This document shows, in pieces, positions 47,301 through 59,300 of a DNA stretch of 64,000 bases. The notes beneath the pieces were generated by a model. That model was given only the letters and a program-made list of their open reading frames with translations. It ran no database searches and was not told the origin of the DNA. Both the position numbers and the translations under genes were made by a program. Position 1 is the first letter of the stretch, and every line of letters begins with the position of its first letter. This stretch comes from Siphonodentalium dalli (Eukaryota > Mollusca > Scaphopoda > Gadilida > Siphonodentaliidae), in the NCBI GenBank assembly GCA_032622095.1, contig CP136068.1, positions 115,183,509-115,247,508 on the forward strand, written 5' to 3'.

Positions 47301-50300
47301 TTGCCAATTATTTTGGTTTCCAGATGATAACTTTAGTTTTAGTTCTCTGATAGTTTTCAAATTTTGTATGTGGATTAGCCAGATAAGCTAGAGGCCTGCT
47401 CACTGATAAAAAATAATCTAAACGTTATTTGGTTCCTTCCTTCCTAGTAAGGGATAAAAATGTAAACAGCGGGAAATTTGAATTACGGTTGAATTGCACA
47501 TCGTCTTGGTTCCATGAATGTCGGGAAATTATCAGACAACATATGTTAATTGAAACAAGTCTGTCGAAAACCAATCAAGATCGGAATGATGATGTAATTG
47601 AGAGCAGTCATGATGTTGAGGCAGCAATCCATTGGTCGCTTTGCTAAGAAGTTCCATGTCTTGATCATGGTTACAATGCAATGTCAATGGCCTGTCAGTG
47701 GTGATATACCTTGGCACAACTTTAATAGCCCGAAACTTTATTAATATAATTTATGCATAGAGCTATGCTCTAATTATTCAACCCCTTCAAGGTTTAAGGA
47801 GGTTGTAGCTGATAAAGACACTGTCATACAACCATTCAACTGCAGTCAAGTGCTATCACCATGAATGCTAACAGTTGACATGCGGTATCCACTAGTAATC
47901 TTAATCTAAGATAATTTTTAATCGCAGAAAACCATGTAAATAACCGCCGCATTTATTTTGTTTTGACTGCCTTACACCGCATTAATTTTTCTCATGACCG
48001 CCATGCACCCAGTTTGTTTTTTCACGAGAGCCATGCACTGTGTTAATTCTGTTCTGTTTGATCTAGAAATTTCGAAAATTGTGAGCATTCGATGTCCCGT
48101 GCCATTTTCAATCACCATGTTTTTGGGGTATCTTTATTTTCAAGTTAACTATACACAAAACAATATTTCAATTAACCCTTTACCCAACAAACCGGCCAAA
48201 AACGGCCAAATAAAGATGCAACAGCCTAAATTATCTTGGGTCTGTCTCAATAAAACCATACAAATATGGATATCATTGGAACCGGCTCATTGACCACATT
48301 GTGATGGTTACAGTTGTGCCCTGTGCCAATGCATTCTCTTATATATGCGAGTCGACCATAGGCCTAAAAAAATTCTTTTTTTAACACTTTTTACCATTTT
48401 TTCTTACATTCTTTAACAATTTTATAATTTTTAATGTGTTAAGCCAATGCATTCTCTTATATATGCGAGGCGACCTATGGTCGACTCGCATATATAAGAG
48501 AATGCATTGGCACAGGGCCGTTCTGTTGGGTATTCTGTTGGCACTGGATCTGTGAGAGTATTTTATTTCTTCTTTTTCTTTTCAGTCACTTCCAGCAATT
48601 GATGTAGATAATATTCATACAGACATCAACATCCCCATACCTTGTTCAGAGCTTTTTAGCAATGATATAGATCATTCAGATGGGGTATGTTTAAAAATGT
48701 TTGAAAGAAATAAATTAAGTTTGTTCTTATATTAATTAACCCTTTCATGATGGGAGCTGCGCTGGTGCAGCATTAAAGACCCTGTGCCAAGGCATTCTCT
48801 TAAATATGTGAGTCTCCCTTAGGGAGCCTCGCATATATACGAGAATGCACTGGCTTACAAGATGATGATAAATATTGTTAGGGCAATGCATTCTCTTATA
48901 TACATGTATGCGAGGCACCCTATGGGCGACTCGCATATATAAGAGAATGGGTTTTCGCAAAATTTCAGGAAGCTCCAGTCATGAATGGGTTAATTAATGA
49001 GAGTTCTTCAATAACGAAATGTCACTTGTTGAAACCATTGTTATGTAAACAGAACTGTTACAGTGATTTGTCAACAAACAATAACTTCAAATATATTTCA
49101 AAATAGTTTTGAATGCTTTGTTATCTTATTGAACTAATTGGACATTGATTCAATGGTAATGTCACTGTGACCTGTAATGGTTTCATAACAGTGATTATTG
49201 ATATCCAAAATTGTTTTATTGGAGAGTTATTAACCCTTTCATGATGGGAGCTGCGCTGGTGCAGCATTAAAGACCCTGTGCCAGTGCATTCTCTTATATA
49301 TTCGAATCCCTTAGGGAGCCTTACATATATAAGAAAATGCACATGCTTACAAGGTCAAGGTAAATTCAAACTTTAAATAAATTTGTGAGTGATTTTGCTT
49401 ACAATATTGGAATTTCTTCTGGTGAATTAATTCAATGTTTATTGCGATATCGGCTCACAAATACCATGGAAAAGCATGCAATTTTGAATTGGGACATTCA
49501 TCAGTGAAGTATATTATTAAGGAACAGATAATAACACAGAAATATATTCCCCTCATTATTTTTAGGACTTTATAAGGTTCCCTGTCAAAACTTAAAAAAG
49601 TTCCAAGGTTTTGTACCAGTGGAATATGATATCTACGGGCGTTAGCCAGAGTAGAGATTCATGGCATTATCTTGAGACAATAGTCAATTTCAATCTTGGA
49701 ATTTGTTTATCAAGGACTATTCTCATGGGGTATGTTTTGAAAAATAATGGCTGATGAGAATGTATATTTATCAAAGATCTTGACTAATTCTTGTGGGATA
49801 TATTCTAAAATATATTGACCAACATCATGGAATTATACCAACAATCATTAGCATGTTCACTTCCGACTACGAGTTATCTCATACTTTTTTGCATGTGTTT
49901 GAATGGGCTTCGGCATTGAATGTGTTAAGCTAATTGTTTTTTTCAGCCGAATTTTTCGTGCGATATGTGTAATGATGCATACTTTTATGTCATAACATCA
50001 GCGTGTTTCTAAATTATCACTCACTTGATATTCCCATTCATATGTTTCCTAGTTCATATAACACTATCGCACTATTTTTGATTGAAATGCAGGCAATTTC
50101 TCTCCTATTTATTTGATATTATTACAACCTTTCATTTTAAGTCAATGTAACAGAAGAACTATTTTACTAAGTATGCTGTGGTTCTACTATGGGTTAGTGA
50201 TGAGCCGATGATTGGAAACGACAATCGGAATCGGCCGTTTATGTCCCATCGGATGACAATCGGCACTTGTGTTTCAACATCTGCATTACCGATTATCTAA

Positions 50301-53300
50301 ATAATAATCAGGTGCTTGTTTATCTTCAATAATCTGTGTTAAATATGACGATGTTTTGTTGAATAAATGACCAGTAAACATGGGGAAAGTGTTACCAAAC
50401 ACAAACTTGATGATAGCCGTGTCCTGCGTAACACAGGTATAACCCGAAAGTACATGTCACGTGACACTTAATTACACAGTTGACTGCATTATTTACCATG
50501 CTTATCCATCTTAAGAATATATCAAGTAACAGTTATTATATATCGAATGAATTGAATTGATTATGTAAAATAGCTGGACGAGACCCATATAGTGTAGTGT
50601 GTTTACAACATCCCCATTGTATATCAAGTAACAGTTATTAAGTATTCACACTGATATCAGGTCAGCCACTGACCTCAACAACCTCTTATCTATAAGTCAA
50701 CATCAAAGAAAAGTTCTACCGCTGTCAACATTAAACCAGTGTTGCATCATGTCATATGCTTCTGGTATTGATGTGAACGGTCATACACATCACGGCAAAT
50801 GCCAAAACTCACATGTGTCTGTTCTTGTAGCCCATAATTCAGACCACCCTATTGAATTACAGTTGTATAAGGCATATAAGTTGTATAATGCACATTTTGA
50901 GGAGAAATACTGGGTCAACAAATAGCGACTTATAGACATAAATATACAGTAAATTGAGCATAATATAACATGTGTAGTAGTTGTCAGGACGCACTATTTT
51001 TCATTCACAAGTCCATCCATACCTACCTTTACATATACTTATATATACTGGTATATTACTGCTGTTGGTCCTTCCAAATATAAGTAGTATATGACACATA
51101 TAACATATTCTGGTATAATTATTACAATAATCGGAATCAGCATCGGAATCGGCCATTGTGATCTAAAATAATTGGCAATCGGCACAATGCTCTTTTAATA
51201 ATCGGCTCATCACTACTATGTGTATAAATGTTTTACCCATGAAATGATGTTTGAAAATTAACACCCACAGTAGAAATTTATACCCACAGTAGAAATTTAT
51301 ACCCACAATAGAAATTTATACCCACATTAGGGTGTAAAGACGATATTTACAAAATAGGTGTAACACACACAATAGCATAGGCAATTATTTTATAAAAACA
51401 ACTATCACTCAGACTCTGGGATATTTCAATGTAAATTGTATTCCAATACGAAAAAGGTCTATGTTTACTAGTAACCTTTCATATTTTACTTTTCTGTTAA
51501 TCTCTCAACCTTTCATACGATACTGTTCTGTTAATCTGTCAACCTTTCATGCGTTATTGTCCTGATAATCTGGTCAACCTTTCGTCTCTCTTTCAGCCAA
51601 ATGTCAAGAAACGGAAACTGGATGGTTGCAAATTTGAGACTATCCCAGGTTAGCTTTATATACAGTATTGCTTAAAATCAATATCCCTTGTTCATTTTTA
51701 ATGAATGAGAAAAATATAATAATTCATTATTATGTCCATGATATTACAGATATAGTAAGGAGTATAAACTTCAAACTATGTAAGGAGTATAAACTTCAAT
51801 CTATGTAAGGAGTATAAACATCAAACCGATATATGCATAGGAATGCAATTTGCTATTCATTATAGACATTATCTGCGTGATGCACACCTCCAGGCATGCC
51901 TGATTATAGTGTGCCTGTCATTTACAGAATGAGGTCCCACAGAGGTTGAATTTAGTGATGCTATCCCGCATAGCAGGCTAGCATCACTAAATTCACCCAC
52001 TGGGGACCTCATTCTGCTTAGTCCTCATCTTCTCTGCAGAGTTACTTTATTATCAAATTTCTATAGAATCATCTTCACAAAGATTCTATTTCTTTTTTAG
52101 TTTAGTTTCTCTATATCCCCAAATTGACAGACGACACATTGCATAATTGAGGTTCCCAATGGGTGTACATCACAATATTCACCATTTTGGAACTTCAATC
52201 TGAGTCTATGTCTCCCATAGCAGATGAGGCCATGCTGAATGAGGTCCACAGAGGGTGAATTTGGTGATGGGGAATAGCATCTCTAAATTTACCCTCTGGT
52301 GACCTCGTTATGCAAATGATTGACAGGCACACTAAACTCAGGCCTGCTGGTGAGAGTGATCAATTAGCCCTAGTGATTTAATCCTCAAAAGTCTTCCTCA
52401 CATCCTTGTAATTGCATTTTCCTCAGTACACATAGTAATACTTCTGAATTGGTCTTTATCCCATGGTTTTGGGTACTATTTAAAGGTTCACAAAACTAAT
52501 ATTATGTTACCCAGGATTGCTGAAACTAGTATTTTGATACCCAGATTTGCAATCTCACCACTGAATCGATTTCTAATTCGATTTGACATTAAAAACGGTT
52601 TAAACCCCGAATCGCAGGGCCCAGGCCTGAGGATACATGGTGCCGGACATTTGCAGAATGAGGTTCCCAGAGGGTGAATTTAGTGATGCTATCCCACACA
52701 GCAGGCTAACATCACCAAATTCATTCTCTCCTGACTTCATTATGTATGGCCTCATCTGCTATGGGAGACATAGTCTCAGATTGAAGTTCCCAAATAGTGA
52801 ATATTGTGATGTACATGCATTGGGAACCTCGTCTGCCAATTTGGAGATATTGAGAAACTAAAATAAAAAAGAAATAGAATCTATGTGAAGAAGTTTCTGT
52901 AGAAATTTGATAATAAAGAAACTTTCCAGAGAAGATGAGGCCCAAGCAGAATGAGGTCCCCAAAGGGTGAGTTTAGTGATGCTAGCCCACTATGCATTAT
53001 AGCATCACTAAATTCCCCCTCTGGGGACCTCATTCTGTAAAGAACAGCTCGGACACACTATAATCAGGCCTGGTGCTTCTTCAGGTACACCTGTGATTGT
53101 GCTGCTCAGTAATCATGTCCCCCCTCCACCTGTGATTGTGCCCCCCCTCCAAATGAATGTTGTATGTTTCTTTAGGTACACCTGTGATTGTGCTGCTCAG
53201 TAATCATTCCTCCCCCCTCCACCTGTGATTGTGCCCCCCCCCTCCAAATGAATGTTGTATGTTTCTTTAGGTACACCTGTGATTGTGTCCCCCCTCCAAA

Positions 53301-56300
53301 TGAATGTTGTATGTTTCTTTATGTACACCTGTGATTGTGTCCCCCCTCCAAATGAATGTTTCTTTATGTACACCTGTGATTGTGCTGCTCAGTAATGATT
53401 CCCCCCCCCTCCACCTGTGATTGTGCTGCTCAGTAATCATGTCCCCCCTCCACCTGTGATTGTGCCCCCCCTCCAAATGAATGTTGTATGTTTCTTTAGG
53501 TACACCTGTGATTGTGTCCCCCCTCCAAATGAATGTTGTATGTTTCTTTGTGTACACCTGTGATTGTGTCCCCCCTCCAAATGAATGTTTCTTTATGTAC
53601 ACCTGTGATTGTGTCCCCCCCCTCCTAATGAATATTGTATGTTTCTTTAGGTACACCTGTGATTGTGTCCCCCCCCCTTCTCCTAAGGAATGTTGTATGT
53701 TTCTTTAGGTACACCTGTGATTGTGTGCCCCCTCCTAATGAATGTGATATGTTTCTTTAGGTACACCTGTGATTGTGTCCCCCCCATCCTAATGAATGTT
53801 ATATGTTTCTTTAGGTACACCTGTGATTGGGTCCCCCCCTCCTAATGAATGTTGTATGTTTCTTTAGGTACACCTGTGATTGTGTCCCCCCTCCTAATGA
53901 ATATTGTATGTTTCTTTAGGTACACCTGTGATTGTGTGCCCCCTCCTAATGAATGTTATATGTTTCTTTAGGTACACCTGTGATTGTGTGCCCCCTCCTA
54001 ATGAATGTTATATGTTTCTTTAGGTACACCTGTGATTGTGTCGTGTCCCCCCTCCTAATGAATGTTGTATGTTTCTTTAGGTACACCTGTGATTGTGTCC
54101 CCCCTCCTAATGAATGTTATATGTTTCTTTAGGTACACCTGTGATTGTGTCGTGTCCCCCCTCCTAATTAATGTTATATGTTTCTTTATGTACACCTGTG
54201 ATTGTGTCCCCCCCCCCCTCTCCTAATGAATGTTCTATGTTTCTTTAGGTACACCTGTGATTTTGCTGCCGAATGGTGTAGCACCTGCCAACACAAAGCT
54301 GACTGCTATTACAAAGCGGATGAAGCCGATGATACGAGATCTGCTAGACCATGCCAATGTGGTGAGTTTGACCTTTTCTATAATGAATGGATTCTCCCAT
54401 CCAATTATAAAATTATACATTGGAATGGTCTGTTATTTGTCTTGAGGGGTGTTCAGATAATAAAAGTAGACGACAGACAGAAAAACAGATAATACAAGAG
54501 CAGAAGGATACCTATTCATTAGTTTGGAAATGTTCGGATAATAAGGGATTTTCGTTAGGGTCTAAATGTTGTGTCCGTTTAACCTAGGATAGGACCGTAC
54601 GACCATTGTTAGGCCCATGTATGCTATCGTATTTTGAAATTTTGCATCCGAAAACTCCACCATTTCCTTGCACCTGAGAAGGATACCTATTCATTAGTTT
54701 GGAAATGTTCAGATAATAAGGGGTTTTCGGTAGGGTCTAAAGGTTGTGTCCGTTTAACCTAGGATAGGACCGGACGACCATTGTTCGGCCCACCCATGCT
54801 ATGGTATTCTGAAATTTTGTATCCGAAAACTCCCCCATTTCCTTGCACCTGAGAATACGCACACAAGTGTCTTAGAGAAGTATATTCACTGGATTTGATC
54901 TTGACAAATTGAAATCATTGAATCCTAAAATAAATATGTATTTATAAACAGCAAACGTGACGCGCTTTGTGACCTTCACCTCCATTTAAAAAACTGGAAA
55001 TCCCTGAAGTCTTTCGATCGACAAAAATATAGTGTTATCACTCCTGGAACAAAGCTGGGTGGGTTGGATTTAAATGATATATATTGTCTTTCAAAAAATT
55101 CATGTTCAGAAGTAAACTATGTTATGAATACTTTGAATACTAAAATTTAAGATCGATATATCCCCTGAATATTTTATTTTCATAGGTTCTATAGTATTAC
55201 TTATAAAATTGTTGACAATGCGGAGCAACTGCAATTATGTTCTGTTCAAAAAAATATTGCTATGTGATCATTAGCTTTGCTGCCTCAGAAAAAAACCTGA
55301 ATAAGTTCAACAAATGGTGTCAAATCGTAGACTTATCTAAAAAGCACAGGGGTATCAAATTTAATAAAAGATATATTGGTTCCCAGTGGATTTTCGAAGA
55401 AATAACACTAAGTTTGGGGAAAATGGCTTCAAAAGCACCTTTTTAATATTACCAATTTTGTTGACAGCTCTATTCCTTCCTTAAGCATTATTCATCAAAA
55501 CTAACATCCATAAAATATGATAAGGTGCAACAAGTTTGAGAAATCCAATCCGAAATTCAAAACCTGATCAATTTTTTCAACAGTGTTCAAAATGTTAATA
55601 TGCCCGTCCAGACAAATTCGATAAAATCCTCATCAAATAACACATATTTCCCCAAAAAATCGGGCTTGTCCATTTGTGACAATAAGTTCCAAACATGACA
55701 ATTATTTTTTTCTGCTTCATCTGTTTTAAAGCTTTCAATAAAGAGATGCCGACAAGCAATGAGAATAAGACAAGCATACAGTAATGCGCCAGGTCACGGA
55801 TGCGTGTTTTGGCGTACAAAGTTTTTTTCTCTGCGGATTTTGTAAATTCAGGTATCCGACATCAAGATTTCATCGGCTGGCCATCTGTCAGCCTTGAGCA
55901 ATTTTTTTTATAGCGCCCTAAAAAGAATACCCCCCCCCAATTGTTTTCCCAGACATAAAACCAGTTACTTGGAATTTGTTGCAAATTCACATGACTAATC
56001 TAGTAAAATGTATATATTTTCATGAAGCTAAGATATAATGACACTATTTTGGGCCAAAATTGAAACTCACCACCCAAGATGGCCACCAGACCTGTTAACC
56101 TCACAAAATATTTTCCGGGAGATTGGTCACGATTTTCCGTGAGATCGTGGTCATCATCCGGGAGATTTAACAAAAATTTATTCCTACAGATTCCTTTTGC
56201 ATTTTCATATTTTGGCAACAGAAATAAAACAAATATGATCAGCTATAACACAGAAACATGCAAGTTTGATGGCAAATTAACAAGTATTCTTAAGAAAAAC

Positions 56301-59300
56301 ATTTACTGAGTAGTTTTTACTTTTATTGTCTAATTTATAGAGGAAATATCGTAAGCTACCGGATTATGTATATCAATATTAAACTGTGATACTACTTTCG
56401 ATTTGATTTATATCTCGCGAGATTTCAAATGTCACATTAAAAAGTACAACTCAGGAACGGATTCAGAAAGTTTAAAGCCAGAACATGTGCTTCTTTTGAA
56501 TTTTATCAGACCAATAAACTTTAATGGTAGTTTCATATAACCTCAGGGCTTATCTCTAGTGGGTTGCTAATTGAGAACAGGTCACATTTGTTCTGTCTGG
56601 TGATCCGGTTCAATAGAACTTAGGTGTTTGTTTTTTTATTGTCCGGGCCTGCTGTGCAACAATGTTGATTTTATGACCCCAGATTAATCATGGGTGTTAA
56701 TTGACACAATAATGTCGCAATCCGATATCAAGGATGTGTTTGATAGCCTGTCTACTGGTCAAATAGATAAGATAAAGAGATTATTTTTTGTGATTTTCTA
56801 CAGTATCTGAATCCGGGAGATTGTCATGCCTGTCTGGGAGTGCGGGAGATCGTGCTCAAATCCGGGAGTCTCCCGCAGAATCCGGGAGGGTTAACAGGTC
56901 TGATGGCCACCAAAATGGTCGCCGGAAGTTGAAAATATAACATTTTTTCACAAATATCTTCTAGATCAGTTCATGCTGTTTGGAACTGGTTGAGTAATAT
57001 GACTTTTTTTTGTATTTTATATATTAACTGGCCATTGGAGCAATTAAATATGCAATTATTGGGGTCCTATATACTTGTGATCCCTCAAAAATTCGATTTT
57101 ACAGAACGCGGTATAAAATTTCACAAAAAATCACAACTGGGATTCTAGTCATATTTCAAAAAGAAATGAACAGAAGGTTGCAGAGAGCTTTCCGATGAAT
57201 AGCAACAAGCCATATTTCCGACTAAATCCTGAAAAGTTACCCATAATTCTGCTGTCGTTAAGGAGTCGATTAATTAGAGCATTACTGTAAATTAACTGAT
57301 CTGTACCAATATAATTTACGCTATCATGGTGTAAAATTTGTTTGTAAATGGAAGCTGATAGATATTTGGCATGGAGATCGGCTTGGTGAAATTAATAAAA
57401 CCCAACATTTTCTTTCATTAGAGTGACCCGTACATATATTTTATCTTCATATTTGTGCATTTAGTTCAAGTAAATTAATACATGGCCATGTGAAACTGCT
57501 AGAAATGATGTTTCTTTTGGGTCTGCAAATAGATACCTGTAGTTGAAAAATCTGTCAGGTTTTGTGATTGCATTTATTCAAACTTGTTTGGCTTTATCAT
57601 ATTTTATGGATATTAGTGATGAAGACTAATGTCTATGGAAGGGGTGGTGCTATCGAATATTTGCTATTTTGGAAAATGCTGTTTTTGAAGCCATGTCCCC
57701 ATACATTGTGTGATTTCCTTGAAAATGGGTCCTGGGACCCTTATTCATATATTTAAAAAATAAAAATAAAATGTTCCCAGACCCGTGTGTTAAAATGTTT
57801 TGTAATATCATCATGAAATGAAAATGATTCCTTAAATATCTTCTTTTTTTTTCAGGTTAAAATGTGGATAGCATTTCAGATTCCTAAAATAGAAGATGGA
57901 AACAATTTTGGTGTATCTGTTCAGGTACGGAATGTCATTTTCATTGATTACCATGGTAACTCATCACTTGGCAGTAAGATCAATGATGACTCCTGATATA
58001 TTAGATATATCGATTCATGCAGATCATTTGCGTTGATACCTATCATGCCATTAATAAACAGTGGCTTAGGATCATAGCTAGTCCGCTGGACAATAACCAT
58101 AATATGATCATACGTAAACGTAATTTGCGCCCGTTTGTTACTGTTCATGGGATTATCGGATAAATTTTTATCTATAGAAGGATTTGATGATAAACCGTAA
58201 CGGGACACAAGACAATTATATATATGTAAATAATCACATATAACATAAATGTTTGGCAGATGTGTCGTTTATCCTGACCGCGTAACACGTGTCTCAGCTG
58301 TCTGGCCATCGACGTAGTCCTGTGTCTGGAGTTTTGAGCGCCGAATGTATGTTGTGACGTCATGATGCACGTCTTGATGTCATGATGCCTTTACTGGTTT
58401 TCCAAACAATTATCTTAAAAGGACTATGCGATCTTTCAATCGGAACTTGTAGTTTCACTTTGTCGGCCTTGAATAATTCATCAATCTTTTAGGCGAAAAT
58501 ACCCTTAGAAAATGGAAGATAATATCTAAACGATCAGTAAGGCCCCTATATTCCTCCTTTTGGGCAAATATTTCTAATAATTTTATAAAATATGTAAACA
58601 AAACTTTTTCATGCAATTTAACTTTTTTGTTAACCAGAGCTATGGTTTAATTTACATTCAATTTTTTAAATATCTTTGACTTTAGCAGCATGTTGTTCCT
58701 ACATATGATGAAGTATAGCTAACATTTGCCGGAACAAAGTTTTTTTATTTTTGCCCTGGAGCATTTTGCACATTTCGAGGTGGTATTAATCAATACAAAA
58801 TGGCGGCCGTCGCCAACAATAATTTTGCACTCGGCTGACCCTTGAGTTATGAATAAATTATCTATTTTAGGTAATTTCAATCTATTTTAAGATTGGGCTG
58901 AAAAAGTATATCTCATATCCGCATACGTATACCCTAGGTGGTTTCGCTTCCGCGGCTTTGCCGCGGGAGAGTGGGCGCTATTACTGGACAAACCTAAAAC
59001 AGATAATACATACCTCTCCATTTGTCCGGAATCTTTGGTTTTGTGCAGAGTTTTAAATTTCTGTCTCCAAAAATGACTCAAAAACTCAGTGCCTCGTTGG
59101 CTGCTCGGAGCGGCCTCCGATTGCTCGGAGCGGCCTTTGATTGATTCCCCCATGTGATCACCAAATTCACCCTCCGGGGACCTCATTTTGCTTAGGCCTC
59201 AATTGCTATGGGAGACCTAGGATCAGATTGAAGTTCACTAGTTGAAGTTGGTGATTTCACCCATTAGTCAACTTGATTATGCAATTTATCTTCTGCAAAT

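Larger units (their letters stand above)
44199..48585 (+). other. PSME3 intron 3
   Basis: 4.4 kb with a C-tract, a two-copy GGTATGGATGTTCACTACTA repeat (44398 and 44550), flanking 105-bp direct repeats, a ~350-bp tandem duplication, a CA microsatellite and a TTAA MITE. 46750-48170 holds no gene or repeat I recognise. Confidence 0.55.
48685..51596 (+). other. PSME3 intron 4
   Basis: 2.9 kb with two TTAA hairpin MITEs and a hAT MITE. 51261-51345 is a four-copy ACCCACAGTAGAAATTTAT repeat and 51470-51600 a three-copy ~50-bp CAACCTTTCAT repeat running up to the exon 5 acceptor. 49360-50186 shows nothing. Confidence 0.6.
54362..57855 (+). other. PSME3 intron 6
   Basis: 3.5 kb. It holds a two-copy ~178-bp duplication, a hAT MITE and half of a Tc1-type MITE. 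A plus-strand frame at 55237-55446 (SEKNLNKFNKWCQIVDLSKK) looks slightly protein-like but I recognise no family. 54860-56086 and 57288-57855 otherwise show nothing. Confidence 0.55.

Noticed and set aside
53267-53656. 129-codon minus-strand frame and a 75-codon plus frame in the satellite
   Set aside because: Artefacts of the 52-bp repeat; the sense information is the splice acceptor.
53073-54248. Satellite units as alternative coding exons of PSME3
   Set aside because: The two nearest in-phase upstream acceptors lead to a stop before exon 6, and consecutive units change frame, so a coding role is unlikely without RNA evidence.
58887-59186. GC-rich patch and 99-codon minus-strand frame as a possible second gene start
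   Set aside because: The frame is partly family I MITE sequence and no promoter or domain could be supported.
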